Below the pieces are notes generated by a model. The model ran no database searches. It was not told the origin of the DNA and worked only from the letters and a program-made list of their open reading frames with translations. This document shows positions 19,769-28,744 of a stretch of DNA of 64,000 bases, in pieces (position 1 is the first letter of the stretch; every line of letters begins with the position of its first letter). The stretch covers positions 124,001-188,000 of the forward strand of contig NZ_BLJI01000001.1 in assembly GCF_017312365.1 (NCBI RefSeq). Reading direction: 5' to 3'. Origin of the DNA: Chroococcus sp. FPU101 (lineage in GTDB: Bacteria; Cyanobacteriota; Cyanobacteriia; Cyanobacteriales; Microcystaceae). Made by a program: the position numbers and the translations under genes.

Positions 19769-20293
19769 ATAAACTGCATGATTATTTCTCTCTATCAAGT
19801 TAAGACCTCTGAAGCTCTCAATCTTCTATAAGGAGAATTCTTTATTTTGTAAGTCCCTTGGCGAGTTGCTGAGGGTAAATATGATTATTTCTTTTTTCGG
19901 GTAATCATCTTATCATAAATCTTAAATTATTCTGACCATTTTTTTTACTCTATTTTCTAAAATTTTGATTGCTTTTTTTTCTGAGGCTGATTAAGTTTTC
20001 TAATGAACCCTTCATGAGTCTTAACAAAACTTAATACTAACTAAAAAAACACAAGCCTTGACCTTAGAAGCTTTTTAGCATCAAAGTTCTAGGCTATTTT
20101 TCTAATAGCAATATTTAAGACTGTCAAAAAATTGACAAGCCAATTTTTTTTAGCTTTTATGCTAAGTGTAATTACTCATCCTCTTTTAATTTTTGCCTCT
20201 TACACTTTAAATCAATAATTAGGTTAGAGGGCTCCTTGCTTTGAAAGACAAATTGATCGCTCATTCACTCAAAAATGAACTAAGTATAATGAC
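19769..20293. other. rbcL upstream region between ccmN and rbcL
   Basis: About 525 bp, AT-rich, with no ORF of note. It contains the rbcL leader and promoter (reading on the - strand). An inverted repeat ATGATTA/TAATCAT with a 14-base spacer lies at 19881-19908, a candidate binding site for a LysR-type regulator such as RbcR. Its spacing does not match a motif I know, so this is only a suggestion. I see no strong terminator for the ccm genes. Confidence 0.5.
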
Positions 20294-20932
20294 TTATTCC
20301 TTCTTTTTTGGCGATTGATTCTGTTTAGAATTGTTTTGATTTCGTCTTTCTGGAAAAAGAGTAAACAAGAGTTGATTAATATAAACTTGTCCAACGACAG
20401 GCCCTTCTGTTACTAAAGTTGTTTCGGTTTTGGCTGTTGACGGCTGATTTTCGACACACACTTCGGCTTCTTCTAAAAATGGATCAGGAAATTCATCTGT
20501 TACTGGCGGTTCTGAGCCATTCAGCATTTCTTTTGAAAGTTGATCCTTTTCTTCAATGAGTTCCGCCGTTAGAATAGTCTGACGAGTGCGATCGCCAATT
20601 AAAGATCCTGCGGGAATCACCGTCATTGGCTCAACAGAAGTATTTAGAATCGTTGTTGTCGAACCGATACAAGCATTCTGTCCGATTTCACCGTGTCCAA
20701 TGATTAGCACTCCCGCCCCTAAAATAGCCCCTGATTTGATTTCGAGATCACCTTGATAGGCATTTAGAATCACACCCATACCGATACAGGCACCTTCTTC
20801 GACAATAATACGACTTTGGGGGCCTGCTTGCAGAATAGCACCAGGGGCTACTACCGCGCTTTCATGAATGGTGACATCACCACTCACGAAAAAATCTAAG
20901 GTACTAATAGTATGAATCGGCGGTAAGTGCAT
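20294..20932 (-). CDS. ccmN: Carboxysome assembly protein CcmN
   Basis: 212 residues. The first 120 form hexapeptide (left-handed beta helix) repeats, for example VVAPGAILQAG and SGAILGAGVLIIGHG. A long, flexible Pro/Glu-rich linker follows. Near the C terminus is the amphipathic encapsulation peptide VYINQLLFTLFPERR, which binds CcmK shell hexamers, while the N-terminal part binds CcmM. The very end is Asn/Gln/Lys-rich. CcmN links the RuBisCO-CcmM condensate to the shell. It is last in the ccmK-ccmL-ccmM-ccmN series, 65 bp after ccmM, with a CAGTAAA heptamer array in the gap. Confidence 0.96.
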   Translation of the reverse strand: MHLPPIHTISTLDFFVSGDVTIHESAVVAPGAILQAGPQSRIIVEEGACIGMGVILNAYQGDLEIKSGAILGAGVLIIGHGEIGQNACIGSTTTILNTSVEPMTVIPAGSLIGDRTRQTILTAELIEEKDQLSKEMLNGSEPPVTDEFPDPFLEEAEVCVENQPSTAKTETTLVTEGPVVGQVYINQLLFTLFPERRNQNNSKQNQSPKKKE

Positions 20933-20935
20933 CTT

Positions 20936-20962
20936 CAGTAAACAGTAAACAGTAAACAGTAA
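20936..20962. repeat. Perfect CAGTAAA heptamer tandem repeat
   Basis: CAGTAAA occurs three times followed by CAGTAA, between the ccmN start and the ccmM stop. More degenerate units (TGACTGA, TAACTGT) continue to about 20998, so the repeat tract runs right up to the ccmM stop codon. Confidence 0.9.
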
Positions 20963-20997
20963 GTCTTCAGTAGTAAATCACTGATGACTGATAACTG

Positions 20998-23001
20998 TTA
21001 GGGGCGTTGGATAATGGTTTCTAAGACGCGGCGTTTCGCTTTAGAATCAATGCCTAACAAGCGGACATATTCGCCTTGATGTTCAGCGACACAGCTTTCG
21101 AGTGCGGCAAACACATCCGACTCTCTGTTGCTTTCAACCGGAGTACAACTTTGCCATGAACCCGTCCGAAAACGTCGTTTATCAGCGTGTTCCATACCAA
21201 TTTTATGACCTTGAGCCAGTAAAGCGCGAACTTGAGCGACAACTTCTGGACTGAGGCGGTTATGACCCGCATAAGTTTTAGTCGTTGTTTTAGCAGGACT
21301 GCTGTAGCTAGAGGTTGTTTCAATGGCAGAGCGTGACATGGTTTGCGCTTTCTCATCAGGACGATGAATAATCGCTTCTAGGACACGGCGTTTAGCTTTA
21401 GGATCAATACCTAACAAGCGGACATATTCGCCTTGATGTTCAGCAATACAAGCTTCTAAAGCCGAAATAACGTCAGATTCGCGGTTACTTTCGATGGGTG
21501 TACAACTTTGCCATGAACTGGTACGGAAACGACGTTTGTCGGCGTGTTCGGTGCCAATTTTATAGCCTTGAGCCAACAGAGCGCGAACTTGACTAATCAT
21601 GTCTGAAGCGATATTTGCTTTAACCGCAGAACCGCCACGACTGCTACCGTAGGAAGATTGAGCATGAGAAGTACCGTTAGAATCTAGGCTGACTTTTTCG
21701 CCTGGTCTTTGTACGATTAGTTCTAAAACGCGGCGTTTTACTTGTGGATCGATGCCAACGACACGAACGTATTCGTCTGAATGCTCGGCAAGTAAAGTTT
21801 CTAAGGAACGAATGACAGCGTTTTCGTTTTGTCCCTCGAGGGTGGGACCGGTTTGCCAAGAACTGGTTTTAAAACGGCGTTGGTTGGCAAACTCTGTGCC
21901 GATTTTATAACCTTGATTCATTAGCGATCGCAGATGAGAGCGAACATTTGAGTTGACTTGTCCGTTGTTGCTATTGCCGTGATGGGCGGGCGAACTTTTA
22001 TAATGACCGTTGTTACCTGAAGAAGTGATCTGAGTTGGGTTATCACCAGGGCGTTGAATAATCGTTTCAAGAACGCGGCGTTTTGCTTGTGGATCGATGC
22101 CGATTAAACGAACATATTCTCCTTGATTATCTTGAAGAAATGCTTCAATTTCATGGAGAATTTGGTCTTCACGTTGTCCTGTGATTGAGCCACAGCTTAA
22201 CCAAGAACTGGTTTTAAAACGACGCTGATCTGCGTGTTCTGCTCCTACTTTATAGCCTTGAGAGAGGAGAGAGCGCACTTGATCACGAAGGGATATGGTT
22301 GTAGTACTCATAGGTGTTTCTGTATTTTTATAGAGTTCCTCAGTAGATTCTTTTATAGGGGCTGGCTGTTCTCTCACGCTTTTTTGACTAGCCGTGTTTT
22401 CAGAACTTTGATAGCCTGCCCGTAATGCTTCTTTTATTTCTACAACATGATTAGCAAAAAGACGATCGCTTTTTTGAATATCGGGTAAGCGATCAGCCTG
22501 TTGCTGAGTGGTTATAATTGAGCCAGACGGGACAAATTTACCGCTTGGGATTTCGACATCTTGAATTAGAGCGTGCATCATCACAATACAGCCCTCACCG
22601 ACACGGGCATTAAAGATCGTCGAACGAAAGCCGATAAAAGAATTATTCCCCACATAGGCGGGGCCGTGAATCAGTGCCATATGGGTGATACAGACTTTGC
22701 TCCCGATCCAGACAGAATATTCTTTTCCGTCATCTCCGACGACTCGCCCTTTAGATAGTCCGTGAATCAACACGCCATCTTGAATATTGGTGCTTTCCCC
22801 GATGTAAAACGGAGCCCCTTCATCGGCTCGAATCGATGTACCAGGGGCGATTAAAACATTCGGCCCAACTGTAACATTACCAATAAGGTTAGAGAAGGAG
22901 TGAACAAAAGCACTTGCATCAATTTGAGGTTCTTCTAAGTTTTTTGACCACGGAGTCGGGGGGGCCGCCGTTGTTTGGGAAAAGACAGTGCGGGCTGCCA
23001 T
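20998..23001 (-). CDS. ccmM: Carboxysome scaffold protein CcmM, gamma-carbonic-anhydrase domain plus four RuBisCO small-subunit-like domains
   Basis: 667 residues. Residues about 20-200 form a gamma-carbonic-anhydrase-like beta helix with the metal-ligand histidines in place (VLIHG and ITHMALIHG). Four small-subunit-like domains follow, starting near residues 235, 350, 460 and 580. Each has [20 protein letters not shown] and ends in GEYVRLxGIDxxAKRRVLExIxxRP or a close variant. They bind RuBisCO and condense it in carboxysome assembly. The segment after the helix reads [10 protein letters not shown] where I would expect a cysteine pair, suggesting an inactive anhydrase. An ATG at 22311 ([12 protein letters not shown]) just before the first small-subunit-like domain is a candidate internal start for the short form. 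Domain 2 lacks the cysteine found after the SSW motif in the others. Confidence 0.98.
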   Translation of the reverse strand: MAARTVFSQTTAAPPTPWSKNLEEPQIDASAFVHSFSNLIGNVTVGPNVLIAPGTSIRADEGAPFYIGESTNIQDGVLIHGLSKGRVVGDDGKEYSVWIGSKVCITHMALIHGPAYVGNNSFIGFRSTIFNARVGEGCIVMMHALIQDVEIPSGKFVPSGSIITTQQQADRLPDIQKSDRLFANHVVEIKEALRAGYQSSENTASQKSVREQPAPIKESTEELYKNTETPMSTTTISLRDQVRSLLSQGYKVGAEHADQRRFKTSSWLSCGSITGQREDQILHEIEAFLQDNQGEYVRLIGIDPQAKRRVLETIIQRPGDNPTQITSSGNNGHYKSSPAHHGNSNNGQVNSNVRSHLRSLMNQGYKIGTEFANQRRFKTSSWQTGPTLEGQNENAVIRSLETLLAEHSDEYVRVVGIDPQVKRRVLELIVQRPGEKVSLDSNGTSHAQSSYGSSRGGSAVKANIASDMISQVRALLAQGYKIGTEHADKRRFRTSSWQSCTPIESNRESDVISALEACIAEHQGEYVRLLGIDPKAKRRVLEAIIHRPDEKAQTMSRSAIETTSSYSSPAKTTTKTYAGHNRLSPEVVAQVRALLAQGHKIGMEHADKRRFRTGSWQSCTPVESNRESDVFAALESCVAEHQGEYVRLLGIDSKAKRRVLETIIQRP

Positions 23002-23034
23002 ATTTGATCCTCCTAACGTTTGACTGACTCCTCT

Positions 23035-23340
23035 TTAGACACGATTTTCGCCTTTTTTGCTGTATAGCTGACGGTTATCGACTGAAACTGTATCGATAAT
23101 GCCGACGACCATCGCATCTAAGGGACGGTGATGATACCCGTCATCAATGCGGGCTGCACCGCCTCTAGACACTAACACCCACTCATCAATACCTGCACCA
23201 ACTGTATCTCCTGCGACTTCGTATTTCGGGAGGAGTTGGCCATCGGCATCAACAAACTGTAATAAAAGGAGTTTCACGCCTGTTAGACTACGAGTTTTAT
23301 GGGTACTGACTACTGTGCCGCGAACTTTGGCAATTTGCAT
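23035..23340 (-). CDS. ccmL: Carboxysome vertex protein CcmL
   Basis: About 101 residues of the EutN/CcmL pentamer family, which caps the vertices of the icosahedral shell. It begins MQIAKVRGTVVSTHK and contains SLTGVKLLLLQ, GIDEWVLVSRGGAAR and a C-terminal MVVGIIDTVSVD. I chose ATG 23340 because family members start MQIAKV; ATG 23346 would add two residues. It lies 33 bp upstream of ccmM and 18 bp after ccmK1 on the - strand, a tight operon arrangement. Confidence 0.97.
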   Translation of the reverse strand: MQIAKVRGTVVSTHKTRSLTGVKLLLLQFVDADGQLLPKYEVAGDTVGAGIDEWVLVSRGGAARIDDGYHHRPLDAMVVGIIDTVSVDNRQLYSKKGENRV

Positions 23341-23358
23341 GAACAATGCCTACACCGA

Positions 23359-23697
23359 TTACATTCTTCTTAGGGGCGGAGGGTTAACACTTTCACGAAA
23401 CTGTTCTACGGCTTCGGTATAGCGAATGGGTAGCACGTATTCTAGGTTTTCGTGGGGGCGGGCGATGATGTGGGTTGAAAGAACTTCGCCTCCGTTGACT
23501 CGTTTAACGTTTTGGGTTCCTGCTGATACAGAGGCTTGTACTTCTGAAACATCACCCCGCACGATGACGGTAACACGACCACTGCCGATTTTTTCGTATC
23601 CAACTAAAGTGACGCGGGCGGCTTTCACCATTGCGTCAGCCGCTTCGACGACGGCGGGAAACCCTAGTGTTTCTACCATTCCTACTGCAATTGACAT
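23359..23697 (-). CDS. ccmK1: Carboxysome shell hexamer protein CcmK1
   Basis: 112 residues with one BMC domain ([20 protein letters not shown] at the start, then [20 protein letters not shown]). Hexamers tile the shell facets, and their central pores are thought to pass bicarbonate and RuBP. The C-terminal extension after [15 protein letters not shown] makes it longer than the neighbouring copy, as in CcmK1 of other species. The first 60 codons are identical at the DNA level to ccmK2. Name assigned by position next to ccmL and by length. Confidence 0.92.
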   Translation of the reverse strand: MSIAVGMVETLGFPAVVEAADAMVKAARVTLVGYEKIGSGRVTVIVRGDVSEVQASVSAGTQNVKRVNGGEVLSTHIIARPHENLEYVLPIRYTEAVEQFRESVNPPPLRRM

Positions 23698-23700
23698 AAT
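23517..23700 (-). repeat. 184-bp identical block, copy in ccmK1
   Basis: Base-for-base identical to 23960-24143 (offset 443), covering codons 1-60 of ccmK1 and a few bases upstream. The flanks diverge sharply on both sides, as expected of gene conversion. Confidence 0.9.
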
Positions 23701-23828
23701 TTAACTCCTGGGGGATGTATTGCTGATTGACCAAACAAGTCATCTAAATTGCGGGTTCATAGTTGATTTTCTATAAAAAAGTGATAAACTATTGTTTATA
23801 GACTATGAACAAGAGGAAACGATCGTAC

Positions 23829-24140
23829 TTAGTAAGCGCGGAACTGTTCTACTTCTTCGGTATAACGAATGGGTAGCACATATTCTAAGTTTTCGTGGGG
23901 ACGAGCGATGATGTGGGTTGAAAGAACTTGACCGCCGTTAACTCGGTTGGCTGCTTCAATTCCTGCTGATACAGAGGCTTGTACTTCTGAAACATCACCC
24001 CGCACGATGACGGTAACACGACCACTGCCGATTTTTTCGTATCCAACTAAAGTGACGCGGGCGGCTTTCACCATTGCGTCAGCCGCTTCGACGACGGCGG
24101 GAAACCCTAGTGTTTCTACCATTCCTACTGCAATTGACAT
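23829..24140 (-). CDS. ccmK2: Carboxysome shell hexamer protein CcmK2
   Basis: 103 residues, single BMC domain, the major shell hexamer. The sequence matches CcmK1 except in the middle ([12 protein letters not shown] instead of [13 protein letters not shown]) and at the C terminus, which ends EEVEQFRAY without the proline-rich tail. It is the standard CcmK2 length. The 131 bp between it and ccmK1 and the 48 bp to the broken third copy are consistent with one - strand transcription unit. No terminator is seen between them. Confidence 0.93.
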   Translation of the reverse strand: MSIAVGMVETLGFPAVVEAADAMVKAARVTLVGYEKIGSGRVTVIVRGDVSEVQASVSAGIEAANRVNGGQVLSTHIIARPHENLEYVLPIRYTEEVEQFRAY

Positions 24141-24143
24141 AAT
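23960..24143 (-). repeat. 184-bp identical block, copy in ccmK2
   Basis: Partner of 23517-23700. Identity covers the start codon and first 60 codons and stops within a few bases of the ATG. Confidence 0.9.
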
Positions 24144-24188
24144 AAATAAGGACTCCTATCCTCGGTTGAGTAAATTTTCAAACTTTTG

Positions 24189-24502
24189 TTAGTAACTACG
24201 GAATTGTTCTACTTCTTCGGTGTAGCGAATGGGTAGCACGTATTCTAAGTTGTCGTGAGGACGAGCTTTTGATGTGAGTTGAAAGAACTTGACCACCGTT
24301 AACTCGGTTAACCGCTTCAGTTCCAGCCGAGACGGAGGGCTGCACTTCCTTTACGTCTCCACGAACCATAACGGTAATGCGACCGCTTCTGATTTTTTCG
24401 TATCCGACTAAAGTGACGCGGGCGGCTTTCACCATCGCGCAACTCCGCTTCGACGACGGCGGGAAACCCTAAAGTTTCGTTCATTCCTACTGCAATTGAC
24501 AT
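24189..24502 (-). pseudogene. Third ccmK copy, two frameshifts
   Basis: Begins [19 protein letters not shown] and would end EEVEQFRSY if read through. Compared with ccmK2 there is one extra base near 24438 (CGCGCAACTCCGC in place of TGCGTCAGCCGC) and one near 24270 (GAGCTTTTGATG in place of GAGCGATGATG). The two insertions do not cancel, so no reading frame makes a full BMC domain. The remaining sequence is still very close to the intact copies, apart from real substitutions such as [15 protein letters not shown]. It lies first in the - strand ccm series. It is a recent pseudogene or two sequencing errors. Confidence 0.82.
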
Positions 24503-25270
24503 CTTTGCTTTGTCCTCTCTATATCAAGCCAAACTAAAAAATTGAGGGCGTCATTTGATCTTTTGCTATTGCGTCAAATTTTTTCCCTAATTGATTACTC
24601 GCTTTCAATTTAAGATTGCTTGACAAGGGAAAATGGATTGACTAGACCATCCCGAATTTTACCGTGATTGGGATCGCTTTAATTTCTTTTTTTGCGATTT
24701 AAGCAAGGTAGTAAAATCTTACGGGTGTGGCTAATTTAATTCACCTAAAAATAAGAATAGAGAACCTTGACCTCTTTGACAATATAATTCATGATGATGA
24801 TTTCTAATTCTATAGTTAATGAAAATTAATCAGTCATGATATTCTAGCTTAACACTAAAGACAAGGCTAGGCTTTGAAAGCGTCGCTTCAAACTGTTTTA
24901 TAATTTTTTTATACTAATCCCTCAAAACTCAAACATAGTTGACAGAAGTCATTAAGCTAATTTAATGGGATCACGGCAGCATAAGGAATTAGCTTAGGTA
25001 AAAAGACTTATCTAAGTTTAAAAGAGACAAGAGTCAGCTTGTCCTAGATAATGCTGATGAGTGTATTTTTGTCAAGCACTAAAACAAAGGATTTAAAATC
25101 GATTGAAAAAAGTTGTACAAATAAGAGTGAAAACGGTAAATAATATAAAACAAAATTTACCGCAGAGCGATAGTTCAGTGTCCCAGACTTGGTTATGCTA
25201 AGGAAAGGAAATTAGTTACAAAAAATAAATCCCGCGTTCTGACCTCCCGTTCAAGACTATTTTTTAATAA
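24503..25270. other. Divergent regulatory region between ccm and ndhF
   Basis: 768 bp between divergent carbon-concentrating operons, AT-rich, with no credible ORF or tRNA. It must carry the promoters for the ccmK series (leftward) and ndhF-ndhD-chpX (rightward). A hairpin TTTGAA-A-GCG/CGC-TTCAAA lies at 24873-24892, followed within 20 bases by a T tract on the + strand, which could mark the end of a small RNA. I cannot assign a CcmR/NdhR or CmpR site by eye. Confidence 0.5.
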
Positions 25271-27166
25271 ATGAGTAATTTTTTTCTCTTTAACAGTTGG
25301 TTTATTCCCTTTTATGGTCTAATTGGGTCAATCTTGACTCTACCTTGGTCATTAGGTATTGTGCGACGAACTGGCCCACGTCCAGCCGCCTATTTAAACT
25401 TATTAATGACAGTGCTGGCTTTAATTCATGGTGCGATCGCATTTAGTCACATTTGGCAAGTGCAAACTCAGCAATTAGTCTATCACTGGCTCACCGTAGC
25501 CGATTTAGATCTCACTTTAACGATAGAGTTATCTCCTGTTAGTCTCGGCGCATTAGAAGTCATTACGGGTATTAGTTTACTCGCTCAATTCTACGCCCTT
25601 GGCTATATGGAAAAAGATTGGTCATTAGCTCGTTTTTTTGGCTTAATTGGCTTTTTTGAGGCAGCATTAAGCGGAATTGCCTTGAGTGACTCGTTATTGT
25701 TGAGTTACGGCTTACTGGAAATGCTTACCTTTTCAACTTATCTTCTGGTGGGTTTTTGGTATGCTCAACCGTTAGTCGTAACGGCTGCCCGTGATGCCTT
25801 TTTAACCAAACGAGTCGGCGATATCCTATTATTAATGGGTTTGGTTGCCCTATCGAGTTATGGGGCGGGTTTGACTTTTTCTCAACTAGAAACTTGGACA
25901 GAGACATCGACTTTACCACCTTTAACCATTACTTTAATCGGTTTATCGTTAATTGCAGGCCCGACGGGTAAATGCGCTCAATTTCCTCTCAACCTGTGGC
26001 TAGATGAAGCGATGGAAGGGCCGAACCCAGCGGGAATTATGCGAAACTCGATCGTTGTTTCGGCGGGTGCTTATGTTTTGATTAAACTACAGCCCGTTTT
26101 TAGTTTATCTCCCATCGCTTCGAGTACCTTAATTGTTCTAGGAACGGTCACAGCGTTAGGGGCCTCATTAATGGCTTTAGCTCAAATTGATATTAAACGC
26201 GCCTTATCTCATTCCACCAGTGTATTCTTAGGCTTAGTCTTTATTGCTGTGGGTTTGGGTCATGTGGATATTGCCATTTTATTATTGTTCTCTCATGCCA
26301 CTGCTAAAGCTTTACTCTTTATGAGTATTGGTGCAATTATTACATCGACTAGCAACCAAAATATTACGGAAATGGGGGGGTTATGGTCAAAAATGCCCGC
26401 TACCACGACCGCTTTTGTTGTTGGCTCGGCTGGTCTCATTACTCTAATACCAATGGGATTATTTTGGACGCTACAACGCTGGTTTAATGGCTCTTGGGCG
26501 GTGCCTAGCTGGTTATTGGCGGTTTTGATGTTTGTGAACTTTTTTAATGCTCTAAACCTGACCAGAGTCTTTCGTTTGGTCTTTTTGGGAACCCCTCAGA
26601 GCAAAACTCGCCGCACTCCCGAAGTCGCTTGGCCGATGGCGTTTCCGATGGTGACTTTGACTTTAATTAATTTAATCGTTCCAGTAATACCCATTCGTTG
26701 GAATTTGTGGCTGTCGAATGTTCCCCCTTTGATGGAACATGATTTAGAGTTTGTACGATGGGGAATACCTTTACTGGTTTTTTCTGGATTTTTGGGCTGT
26801 ATCATTGGTTCAAAAATGGAACTACGACGTGCTTGGGCTAGATCAACCCAATTATCTCTAAGATTTTTACAAGATTTATTCGCCTACGATTTTTATTTAG
26901 ATCGAATTTATCAAGTGACGGTGGTTTGGGTTGTTGCTACACTATCTAAAATTACGTCTTGGCTTGATCGTTATGTGATTGATGGGTTAGTAAACTTGGT
27001 AAGTCTAGCGGCTATTTTGAGTGGGAATACGCTGAAATACAATGCTACTGGACAATCGCAGTTTTATATCCTCACGATTATGATCGGCGTTAGTTTATTA
27101 CTATGGTCACTGGTTAATGGTCAATGGTCAACGATGACAAATTATTGGTCATCTTTAATTAATTAA
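25271..27166 (+). CDS. ndhF4: NDH-1 subunit NdhF, CO2-uptake type (NdhF4)
   Basis: 631 residues, a proton-pumping antiporter-like membrane subunit of the NDH-1 CO2-uptake complex in the thylakoid. It has about 15 hydrophobic segments. The start (SWFIPFYGLIGSILTLPWS in outline, then RRTGPRPAAYLNLLMT) is typical of the NdhF3/F4 branch and differs from respiratory NdhF1. GPTGKCAQFPLNLWLDEAME includes the conserved charged segment. It is followed by ndhD and a CO2 hydration protein but by no cupS, which favours the constitutive F4/D4/CupB set over the inducible F3/D3/CupA/CupS set. That numbering is inferred from context. Confidence 0.92.
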   Translation: MSNFFLFNSWFIPFYGLIGSILTLPWSLGIVRRTGPRPAAYLNLLMTVLALIHGAIAFSHIWQVQTQQLVYHWLTVADLDLTLTIELSPVSLGALEVITGISLLAQFYALGYMEKDWSLARFFGLIGFFEAALSGIALSDSLLLSYGLLEMLTFSTYLLVGFWYAQPLVVTAARDAFLTKRVGDILLLMGLVALSSYGAGLTFSQLETWTETSTLPPLTITLIGLSLIAGPTGKCAQFPLNLWLDEAMEGPNPAGIMRNSIVVSAGAYVLIKLQPVFSLSPIASSTLIVLGTVTALGASLMALAQIDIKRALSHSTSVFLGLVFIAVGLGHVDIAILLLFSHATAKALLFMSIGAIITSTSNQNITEMGGLWSKMPATTTAFVVGSAGLITLIPMGLFWTLQRWFNGSWAVPSWLLAVLMFVNFFNALNLTRVFRLVFLGTPQSKTRRTPEVAWPMAFPMVTLTLINLIVPVIPIRWNLWLSNVPPLMEHDLEFVRWGIPLLVFSGFLGCIIGSKMELRRAWARSTQLSLRFLQDLFAYDFYLDRIYQVTVVWVVATLSKITSWLDRYVIDGLVNLVSLAAILSGNTLKYNATGQSQFYILTIMIGVSLLLWSLVNGQWSTMTNYWSSLIN

Positions 27167-27172
27167 TGAAAA

Positions 27173-27193
27173 TGGGTGGGCTAGACTCACCCA
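27173..27193 (+). promoter_or_regulatory. Hairpin in the ndhF-ndhD junction
   Basis: TGGGTG and CACCCA pair around a 9-base loop, ending at the base before the ATG at 27194. It would hide that codon and argues for the downstream ATG 27224 as the ndhD start, or for control of coupling between the two genes. Confidence 0.45.
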
Positions 27194-27223
27194 ATGATTA
27201 AAAAACAAGGGAAAACGGCAAAT

Positions 27224-28729
27224 ATGTTAAATGCTTTTATAGTCATACCGATTTTAGGCGCAATTTTAATTACTTTTTTACCTGCTCAGTTAGACGAAAA
27301 TAAAATTAAAAAAATAGCGACAGGAATCGCTTTAATAGTATTAATTTTAAATATTATTTTGGCGTTTCGATTTGAAGCAAATAATCCTGAAATTCAGTTC
27401 ACAGAGTACTTACCCTGGATTAAAGGATTAGGTTTAAATTACCATCTTGGAGTAGATGGTTTATCCTTTCCGATGCTTTTTCTCAATAGTTTACTGACTC
27501 TTATAGCGATAGGGAGTACCAGTAGAACCATACATCGACCTCGTTTTTATTACGCGCTTCTATTTTTGCTCAGTACAGGAGTAGCTGGCGCATTTTTAGC
27601 CCAAGACTTACTTTTATTTTTCTTATTCTATGAATTAGAAATTGTTCCCCTATACTTTCTTATTGCTATTTGGGGAGGAGAAAGACGCGGTTATGCTGCG
27701 ATGAAATTTCTCCTATACACTTCAGTATCGGGCTTTTTAGTCTTGATTTCCTTTTTAGGTTTAGTTTGGTTAAGTGGAGCAACGAGTTTTGATTATGCCT
27801 TTTTGCGAGAAATGAGTCTAGGGGCAGACGCTTTACCCTTGGGAACGCAACTGTTATTACTCGCGCCGTTACTCGTCGGTTTAGGGATTAAAATTCCGAT
27901 TTTTCCCTTTCATACTTGGTTACCCGATGCCCACGTGGAAGCATCTACCCCCGTTTCGGTGTTATTAGCGGGTGTTTTACTGAAATTGGGAACCTATGGA
28001 CTGTTACGCTTTGGCGTAGGGTTATTTTTAGATGCTTGGGAATATCTCGCGCCGAGTATGGCGACACTAGCGGCTATTAGTGCATTATACGGGGCGAGTT
28101 GTGCGATCGCTCAACGGGATATGAAAAAAGTTGTGGCTTATTCTTCTATTGCCCACATGGGTTATATTTTACTCGCCGTTGCTGCTGCGACTCGTCTAAG
28201 TATCACCGCGTCTATTTTTCAAATGGTGAGTCATGGCTTAATTTCTGCTTTGTTATTCTTGTTGGTGGGTATTGTCTATAAGAAAACAGGTAGCCGCGAT
28301 GTGTATTATCTTCAAGGTTTACTCAACCCCCAAAGAGGTTTACCCCTTGTGGGAAGTCTCATGATTTTAGCAGTAATGGCAAGTGCTGGTATTCCAGGGC
28401 TGGTCGGTTTTATCGCAGAATTTCTCGTTTTTAGGGGCAGCTTTCCGATTTTTCCCATTCAAACTCTACTTTGCTTAATCAGTAGTGGTTTAACGGCAGT
28501 TTACTTTCTTTTAATGATTAACCGTGTCTTTTTTGGTCGTCTGACGAATGAACTTTCTCGACTACCAAAGGTTTTATGGTCAGAACGCGCCCCCGCCTTT
28601 GTTTTAGCTATATTAATTATTGTGTTAGGAATACAACCGAGTTGGATGGTGCGTTGGAGTGAACCCCAAGTTTCGGTTTTACTAACGGGTACTTCGGATG
28701 TAGCTTTATCAGTGAACAGTAATCAGTAA
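27224..28729 (+). CDS. ndhD4: NDH-1 subunit NdhD, CO2-uptake type (NdhD4)
   Basis: 501 residues from ATG 27224 (MLNAFIVIPILGAIL), the usual family N terminus; ATG 27194 would add ten polar residues and has no ribosome site. It is an antiporter-like subunit that pairs with NdhF in the NDH-1MS' complex. Conserved elements include ELEIVPLYFLIAIWGG, the HTWLPDAHVEA loop and GIPGLVGFIAEF. The gene follows ndhF by 57 bp. Its last codons run into a heptamer repeat (28709-28736), which has supplied the C-terminal SVNSNQ. The tail is therefore probably not functional sequence. Confidence 0.93.
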   Translation: MLNAFIVIPILGAILITFLPAQLDENKIKKIATGIALIVLILNIILAFRFEANNPEIQFTEYLPWIKGLGLNYHLGVDGLSFPMLFLNSLLTLIAIGSTSRTIHRPRFYYALLFLLSTGVAGAFLAQDLLLFFLFYELEIVPLYFLIAIWGGERRGYAAMKFLLYTSVSGFLVLISFLGLVWLSGATSFDYAFLREMSLGADALPLGTQLLLLAPLLVGLGIKIPIFPFHTWLPDAHVEASTPVSVLLAGVLLKLGTYGLLRFGVGLFLDAWEYLAPSMATLAAISALYGASCAIAQRDMKKVVAYSSIAHMGYILLAVAAATRLSITASIFQMVSHGLISALLFLLVGIVYKKTGSRDVYYLQGLLNPQRGLPLVGSLMILAVMASAGIPGLVGFIAEFLVFRGSFPIFPIQTLLCLISSGLTAVYFLLMINRVFFGRLTNELSRLPKVLWSERAPAFVLAILIIVLGIQPSWMVRWSEPQVSVLLTGTSDVALSVNSNQ

Positions 28730-28736
28730 TCAATTA
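28709..28736. repeat. Heptamer tandem repeat overlapping the ndhD stop
   Basis: TCAGTGA, ACAGTAA, TCAGTAA, TCAATTA in register, across the ndhD stop codon and into the 15-bp gap before the CO2 hydration gene. Same family as the arrays at 18291 and 20936. Confidence 0.75.
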
Positions 28737-28744
28737 AGATAAAC

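Noticed and set aside
21054-21356. ORF on the same strand inside ccmM
   Set aside because: It is a shadow frame of the small-subunit-like repeats.
24776-24787. Sigma-70 promoter TTGACA with TATAAT at 24784
   Set aside because: Only about three bases separate the two hexamers, so it cannot be a real promoter.
24873-24892. Firm small RNA terminator in the ccm-ndhF gap
   Set aside because: The stem has a one-base bulge and a tiny loop, and no RNA gene is visible upstream; kept only as a weak lead.
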